From Marinihelvus sp036351115 (lineage in GTDB: Bacteria > Pseudomonadota > Gammaproteobacteria > Xanthomonadales > SZUA-36): a stretch of DNA of 64,000 nt. Both the position numbers and the translations under genes were made by a program. Below are positions 59,998-64,000 of this stretch, in pieces (the stretch's first letter is position 1; every line of letters begins with the position of its first letter). Location: contig JAZBOL010000101.1 in assembly GCA_036351115.1 (NCBI GenBank), positions 1 to 64,000 on the forward strand, written 5' to 3'. Under the pieces are notes generated by a model. That model saw nothing but the letters and a program-made list of their open reading frames with translations, ran no database searches and was not told where the DNA came from.

Positions 59998-60840
59998 TCA
60001 GCGCGTCGGGTCCGACGCGTCTTCGGGTGTTTCGCCGGCCAGGGCGTTCCGCAGCTCGCGAATCCGGTTTTTCACAATGGCGCGGTCTTCCCGGGACAGG
60101 CGCAACAGGCCCTTCTGCCCGACGCTCAGGGCCTCGAGTTCGGGGTCCACGAAGACGTAGTTCGCCTCGACCTGCCTGACTTCCAGCAGGCCAACCGGTT
60201 CCGGCGTCGCCAGCAGGTGATCCAGGACCTCCACGACCCGATCATTGAAACGGCCATCACCCTCGCCGAGGCCCAGGTAGGCTTCCTGCAGCAGCGGGTA
60301 ATAGCGCACGTAAAGGGCAACCACCTGCGCCGTATCCAGGTCCTTGATGATGTCGACAAAGGGCGCGTAGCGCTCGGCGTTCTGCGGGCTGATCACGGCC
60401 TGGCCGTTGGCCTCGAGTACGGTAAAGCGCCCGGGTACGGAGGTCGTGGGCCGCATGGGCGGCGCCACGCGGGCCGTGTCGAGGGCATCGACGGTGGTGA
60501 CGATGCGGCTCAGCACGAATTCGGGGATCAGCAAAGCCTCCAGCGCCGGCGACAGGGCCGCCGCCTGCTCAAGCACCTCGGGATCGCTTTCCGACAGGAT
60601 GGGCAGGGGCTCCGGCGCCGGTTCCGGAACTTCGGGCTCGCTGGGGCCGGGGTCGGCGGGCTCAGGCTCGGGCACCTGGATCTCCTCCACCGGATACTGT
60701 TCCGGCGGCGGCTCCGGCGCCACTTCCGACGGGATGACCACGGCCTCCTCGACCTCGGCCTGGTCCTGGCGCATGGTCAGGTACCAGGCGGCGCCCGCCG
60801 CGAGGACGAAAAGGATGATCCACACGAGCGGATTTTTCAT
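59998..60840 (-). CDS. DUF3014-like membrane-anchored protein
   Basis: A 280-residue protein with one N-terminal helix (NPLVWIILFVLAAGAAWYL) and then a 70-residue Pro/Glu-rich spacer (EPPPEQYPVEEIQVPEPEPA). The C-terminal domain has ALLIPEFVLSRIVTTVDAL, YPLLQEAYLGLGEGDGRFND and VVEVLDHLLATPEP, which I recall as DUF3014. Function unknown; it is predicted to face the periplasm. ATG 60840 is chosen since AGG lies eight bases upstream; ATG 60846 is too close to it. Confidence 0.75.
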   Translation of the reverse strand: MKNPLVWIILFVLAAGAAWYLTMRQDQAEVEEAVVIPSEVAPEPPPEQYPVEEIQVPEPEPADPGPSEPEVPEPAPEPLPILSESDPEVLEQAAALSPALEALLIPEFVLSRIVTTVDALDTARVAPPMRPTTSVPGRFTVLEANGQAVISPQNAERYAPFVDIIKDLDTAQVVALYVRYYPLLQEAYLGLGEGDGRFNDRVVEVLDHLLATPEPVGLLEVRQVEANYVFVDPELEALSVGQKGLLRLSREDRAIVKNRIRELRNALAGETPEDASDPTR

Positions 60841-60930
60841 GGTCATGTCCTGCCTGGTTTTTTCTGTTGAGCCTCTGAGCCTGTGACCGGCGAACGCGCC
60901 GCCAGTTCCCGCAGACCCGGACACGGGGTT

Positions 60931-62355
60931 CTAATCGACGAGCATCGCCACCATGCCTTCCGCCGCCTTGCGCGCGTCGGCGATGGCGGTCACCACCAGG
61001 TCGGCGCCGCGGACCATGTCGCCCGCGGCGAAGACCTTCGGATTGGTGGTCTGGAAGGCGTAGCGGTCGTGCTCGCCGGCCTTGACCAGGCCCCATTCGT
61101 CCACCTCGATGCCCTGGTCGGTGAACCACGGTGCCGGGGACGCGTTGAAACCAAAGGCGATCACCACGGCGTCGGCCTCGAACACGCGTTCGCTACCCGG
61201 CACCGGTTCCGGGCGCCGGCGCCCCGAGTCGTCGGGCGGGCCAAGCCGCGTGTCCACCACGCGTACGCCCGTCGCGCGCCCGTTTTCCTCGACGATCTCG
61301 AGGGGCTGCACGTTGTAGTGGAACCGGACACCCTCTTCCATGGCGTTGCCCACCTCGGTCTGGGAACCGGGCATGTTCTCCCGGTCGCGGCGATAGAGGC
61401 AGTTGACTTCCTTCGCGCCCTGGCGGACGGAGGTGCGGACACAGTCCATGGCCGTGTCACCCCCGCCGAGCACCACCACGCGCTGGCCGCGGAAGTCGAT
61501 GAAGGGGTAGTCGCCCGCCGGCATCTCGAGCAGGGCCCGCGTGTTGCCGATCAGGAAATCGAGGGCCTTGTGTACGCCGGGCAGGTCGCGTCCCTCGAGC
61601 CCGCCGTCCAGGGCCGTGTAGGTGCCCATGCCAAGAAACACCGCATCGTGCTTGTCGAGCAGTTCGTCGAAGGAGATGTCGGCGCCGATTTCGATGCCGA
61701 GCACGAAGCGCACGCCCATGCCTTCGAGGATGCCCCGGCGGATTTTTACAATTCGGTGCTCGAGTTTGAATTCCGGGATGCCGAAGGACAGCAGGCCACC
61801 GATCTCCGGGTGCTTGTCATAGACCACCGGGGTCACGCCGTTGCGCGCCAGGACATCGGCGCAGGCGAGCCCGGCGGGGCCGGCGCCCACGATGGCCACG
61901 CGCTTGCCCGTGTCCCGGACCCCGGACAGGTCCGGGCGCCAGCCCTCGGCGAAGGCCGTGTCCACGATGTGGCGCTCGATGGCGCCGATGGTCACCGCGC
62001 CATAACCGGTGTTCAGGGTGCAGGCCCCTTCGCAGAGCCGGTCCTGGGGACAGATGCGGCCGCAGATCTCCGGCAGGGAGTTGGTCCGGTGCGCCAGCTC
62101 CGCCGCCTCGATGATGCGGCCCTCGGCCGCCAGCTTGAGCCAGTCGGGAATGAAGTTGTGCACCGGGCACTTCCACTGGCAGTAGGGGTTGCCGCAGGCG
62201 ATGCAACGCTCGGACTGGGCTTCGCCCTCGGCCTGTTCGAAGGGCTCGTAAATCTCCTGGAACTTCGAGCGCCGGATCTCCAGGGGATACTTGTGCGGCT
62301 CGCCCCGGGCGAGGTCCGTGAACTCGAAGTTGCGTCGGATCGGTGCCTTGCTCAT
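60931..62355 (-). CDS. gltD: Glutamate synthase (NADPH) small subunit
   Basis: A 474-residue iron-sulfur flavoprotein. N-terminal cysteines for [4Fe-4S] clusters are seen in CIACGNPYCQWKCPVHNFIP and CGRICPQDRLCEGACTL; VAIVGAGPAGLACADVLARN binds FAD and VVLGGGDTAMDCVR binds NADPH. It supplies electrons to GltB for making glutamate from glutamine and 2-oxoglutarate. One base separates it from the gltB stop, so both are one leftward operon. Confidence 0.95.
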   Translation of the reverse strand: MSKAPIRRNFEFTDLARGEPHKYPLEIRRSKFQEIYEPFEQAEGEAQSERCIACGNPYCQWKCPVHNFIPDWLKLAAEGRIIEAAELAHRTNSLPEICGRICPQDRLCEGACTLNTGYGAVTIGAIERHIVDTAFAEGWRPDLSGVRDTGKRVAIVGAGPAGLACADVLARNGVTPVVYDKHPEIGGLLSFGIPEFKLEHRIVKIRRGILEGMGVRFVLGIEIGADISFDELLDKHDAVFLGMGTYTALDGGLEGRDLPGVHKALDFLIGNTRALLEMPAGDYPFIDFRGQRVVVLGGGDTAMDCVRTSVRQGAKEVNCLYRRDRENMPGSQTEVGNAMEEGVRFHYNVQPLEIVEENGRATGVRVVDTRLGPPDDSGRRRPEPVPGSERVFEADAVVIAFGFNASPAPWFTDQGIEVDEWGLVKAGEHDRYAFQTTNPKVFAAGDMVRGADLVVTAIADARKAAEGMVAMLVD

Positions 62356-62356
62356 G

Positions 62357-64000
62357 TCAGCCCACCACCTTCAGGGGCACTTTCTGGATCGTTCCACCCT
62401 GCTTCATGGCCTCCTTGTCGACCCGAGGACGCACCACGCGGAAGTAGAACATGAAGTGCTCGAAGCCCTCGAGCAGGCGGGCGCCCCAGGCGCTGTCCGT
62501 CAGCTGCACGTGCCGCTCCAACAGGTCGCGGATGGCGGCCAGTTCTTCGCTGCCCTCGGTCGTGTCCGCGTCCTGCACGCTCACGGACTGGTGGTTGACG
62601 CGAAAGCGGAAACGTTCATTCAGATCCAGCACGTAGGCGACGCCGCCGGTCATGCCCGCGGCGAAGTTCGACCCGGTGCGGCCGAGGATCAGCACCTCGC
62701 CGCCGGTCATGTATTCGCAGCCGTGCATCCCGACACCCTCGACCACGGCCGTGGCGCCGGAGTTGCGCACGGCGAAGCGCTCCCCCGCCTGGCCGGCGGC
62801 GAACAGGGCGCCGCCGGTGGCGCCGTAGAGACAGGTGTTGCCGATGATGGCGCTGCGCTTGGCCACGATCGGCGCGTCCGAGTGCGGCGCAATGGCGATG
62901 GACCCGCCGGACATGCCCTTGCCCACGTAGTCGTTGGCGTCGCCGATCAGCTTGAGGTGTACGCCGTGCGTGTTCCAGACCCCGAAACTCTGACCCGCGG
63001 TGCCGGTAAAGCGGAGCTTGAGCCCTTCGCCGGGGAAACCCTCGCGGCCGTAGCGCCGGGCGATGGCCCCGGCCAGCCCCGCCCCCACGGAGCGGTCGAA
63101 GTTCTGAACCTCGAAGCCGGCGCGACCGGGGGCGCCGGACTCGAGATGGTCCGCCAGCGCCTCGAGAATCTCCTGGTTCTTCGCGCCCTCGTCGAAGGGG
63201 TGGTTGATGATGCCCGCGTAGCCCCCGCCCTGGCCGCCGGCCGCGCCGGCCGCGGCGATGATGCGCGACAGGTCCAGGGTAGCCTGCTTCGGGGTCAGCG
63301 CCTCGACACGCTCCAGCAGGTCGCTGCGGCCCACGATGTCCTCCAGCCGGGTGAACCCCAGGGCCGCGAGGTGCTCCCGCGTCTCCTCGGCCACGAAGCG
63401 GAAGTAGGCCATGACCATTTCCGGCAGGCCCTTGAAGTGGTCGCGGCGCAGCCCGTCGTCCTGGGTGGCGACGCCGGTGGCGCAGTTGTTCAGGTGACAG
63501 ATGCGCAGGTATTTACAACCCAGGGCCACCATGGGTCCCGTGCCGAAGCCGAAACTGTCCGCGCCCAGCAGGGCGCCCTTGATGACGTCGAGGCCGGTCT
63601 TCAGGCCCCCGTCGACCTGCAGGCGCACCCGGTCACGCAGGCCATTGGCCACCAGCGCCTCGTGGGCCTCGGGCAGCCCCGTTTCCCAGGGCGAGCCGGC
63701 GTACTTGACGGAGGTGAGGGGGCTGGCGCCCGTCCCCCCGTCGTGTCCCGCAATCGTGATGAAGTCGGCATAGGCCTTGGCGACCCCGGCGGCGATGGTG
63801 CCCACGCCGCGCTCCGCCACGAGCTTCACGGAAACGACGGCCTTCGGGTTGACCTGCTTGAGGTCGAAAATCAGCTGCGCGAGGTCCTCGATGGAATAGA
63901 TGTCGTGGTGCGGCGGCGGCGAGATCAGCGTGCTGCCGGGCACGGCGTGACGCAGGGCGGCGATGTGCGCCGTCACCTTGTGGCCGGGCAGCTGACCGCC
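62357..64000 (-). CDS. gltB: Glutamate synthase large subunit, C-terminal part (start outside window)
   Basis: About 547 codons of the C-terminal third are present; the gene runs off the right edge. The synthase barrel has PPHHDIYSIEDLAQLIFDLK, AGHDGGTGASPLTSVKYAG and the [3Fe-4S] cysteines CKYLRICHLNNC. The last part is the right-handed beta-helix domain with repeats such as GATGGALFAAGQAGERFAVR and GCEYMTGGEVLILGRTGSNF. It makes two glutamates from glutamine and 2-oxoglutarate with GltD. The glutaminase domain lies outside the window. Confidence 0.95.
   Translation of the reverse strand, partial: GGQLPGHKVTAHIAALRHAVPGSTLISPPPHHDIYSIEDLAQLIFDLKQVNPKAVVSVKLVAERGVGTIAAGVAKAYADFITIAGHDGGTGASPLTSVKYAGSPWETGLPEAHEALVANGLRDRVRLQVDGGLKTGLDVIKGALLGADSFGFGTGPMVALGCKYLRICHLNNCATGVATQDDGLRRDHFKGLPEMVMAYFRFVAEETREHLAALGFTRLEDIVGRSDLLERVEALTPKQATLDLSRIIAAAGAAGGQGGGYAGIINHPFDEGAKNQEILEALADHLESGAPGRAGFEVQNFDRSVGAGLAGAIARRYGREGFPGEGLKLRFTGTAGQSFGVWNTHGVHLKLIGDANDYVGKGMSGGSIAIAPHSDAPIVAKRSAIIGNTCLYGATGGALFAAGQAGERFAVRNSGATAVVEGVGMHGCEYMTGGEVLILGRTGSNFAAGMTGGVAYVLDLNERFRFRVNHQSVSVQDADTTEGSEELAAIRDLLERHVQLTDSAWGARLLEGFEHFMFYFRVVRPRVDKEAMKQGGTIQKVPLKVVG

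Overview
This window is GC-rich chromosomal DNA from a proteobacterium, most likely a gammaproteobacterium (SlyX, SrkA, YhhW-type pirin, MsbA-like exporter, GltBD with gammaproteobacterial-looking architecture). Genus is not decidable by eye. I see no rRNA, tRNA, insertion sequence, phage gene or CRISPR array.

Layout. (1) 1-4367: end of a SorA-type sulfite oxidase, a c-type cytochrome, an exported SRPBCC protein, then a leftward set: pirin, half-size TMEM165/Gdt1 transporter, cation diffusion facilitator and ergothioneine methyltransferase EgtD. (2) 4478-14143: a tightly coupled rightward operon starting with a LysR regulator. It holds two copies of a pair of degenerate alpha/beta hydrolases (one member has GxRxG, the other GxCxG at the nucleophile elbow), an FkbH-like protein fused to an acyl carrier domain, a natural-product-type GT1 glycosyltransferase, UDP-glucuronate decarboxylase and a membrane GT2. 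(3) 14574-36924: a 16-gene exopolysaccharide operon of the Wzx/Wzy type, resembling exosortase-associated EPS loci: outer-membrane barrel, Wza-like export protein, Wzz-like co-polymerase, BY-kinase-like ATPase, priming sugar transferase, Wzy/ligase, three GT4 enzymes, deacetylase, Wzx flippase, two glutamine-dependent amidotransferases, heparinase-fold protein, AlgD-type dehydrogenase and an exported beta-helix protein. No exosortase or PEP-CTERM protein is in the window. (4) 36990-41800: an exported protein of unknown function, an RsbT/W-type ATPase, a soluble histidine kinase with a NarL-type regulator, and an OmpR-type regulator. (5) 41969-64000: housekeeping and accessory genes (IlvE, NYN protein, SrkA, SlyX, prolyl oligopeptidase, methyltransferase, dienelactone hydrolase, periplasmic cyclophilin, serine hydrolase/phosphodiesterase/lactate-oxidase operon, ABC exporter, PhoX, DUF3014-type protein, GltD, partial GltB) and two candidate structured RNAs.

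How the parts may work together. Regions 2 and 3 read as one pathway making and exporting an acidic polysaccharide. AlgD and the decarboxylase suggest uronic acid and pentose residues; the two AsnB-type enzymes could amidate the uronic acids. The FkbH-ACP fusion could load a small acyl unit (glyceryl in known FkbH systems), and the paired hydrolase-fold proteins could transfer it to sugar. That last step is inference and is the most novel aspect of the window. Regulation is hinted at by a LysR palindrome that reappears as half-sites in front of fkbH, three GGGTTT repeats at exact 21-bp spacing upstream of the large operon, and short leader ORFs overlapping the start codons of two key genes.
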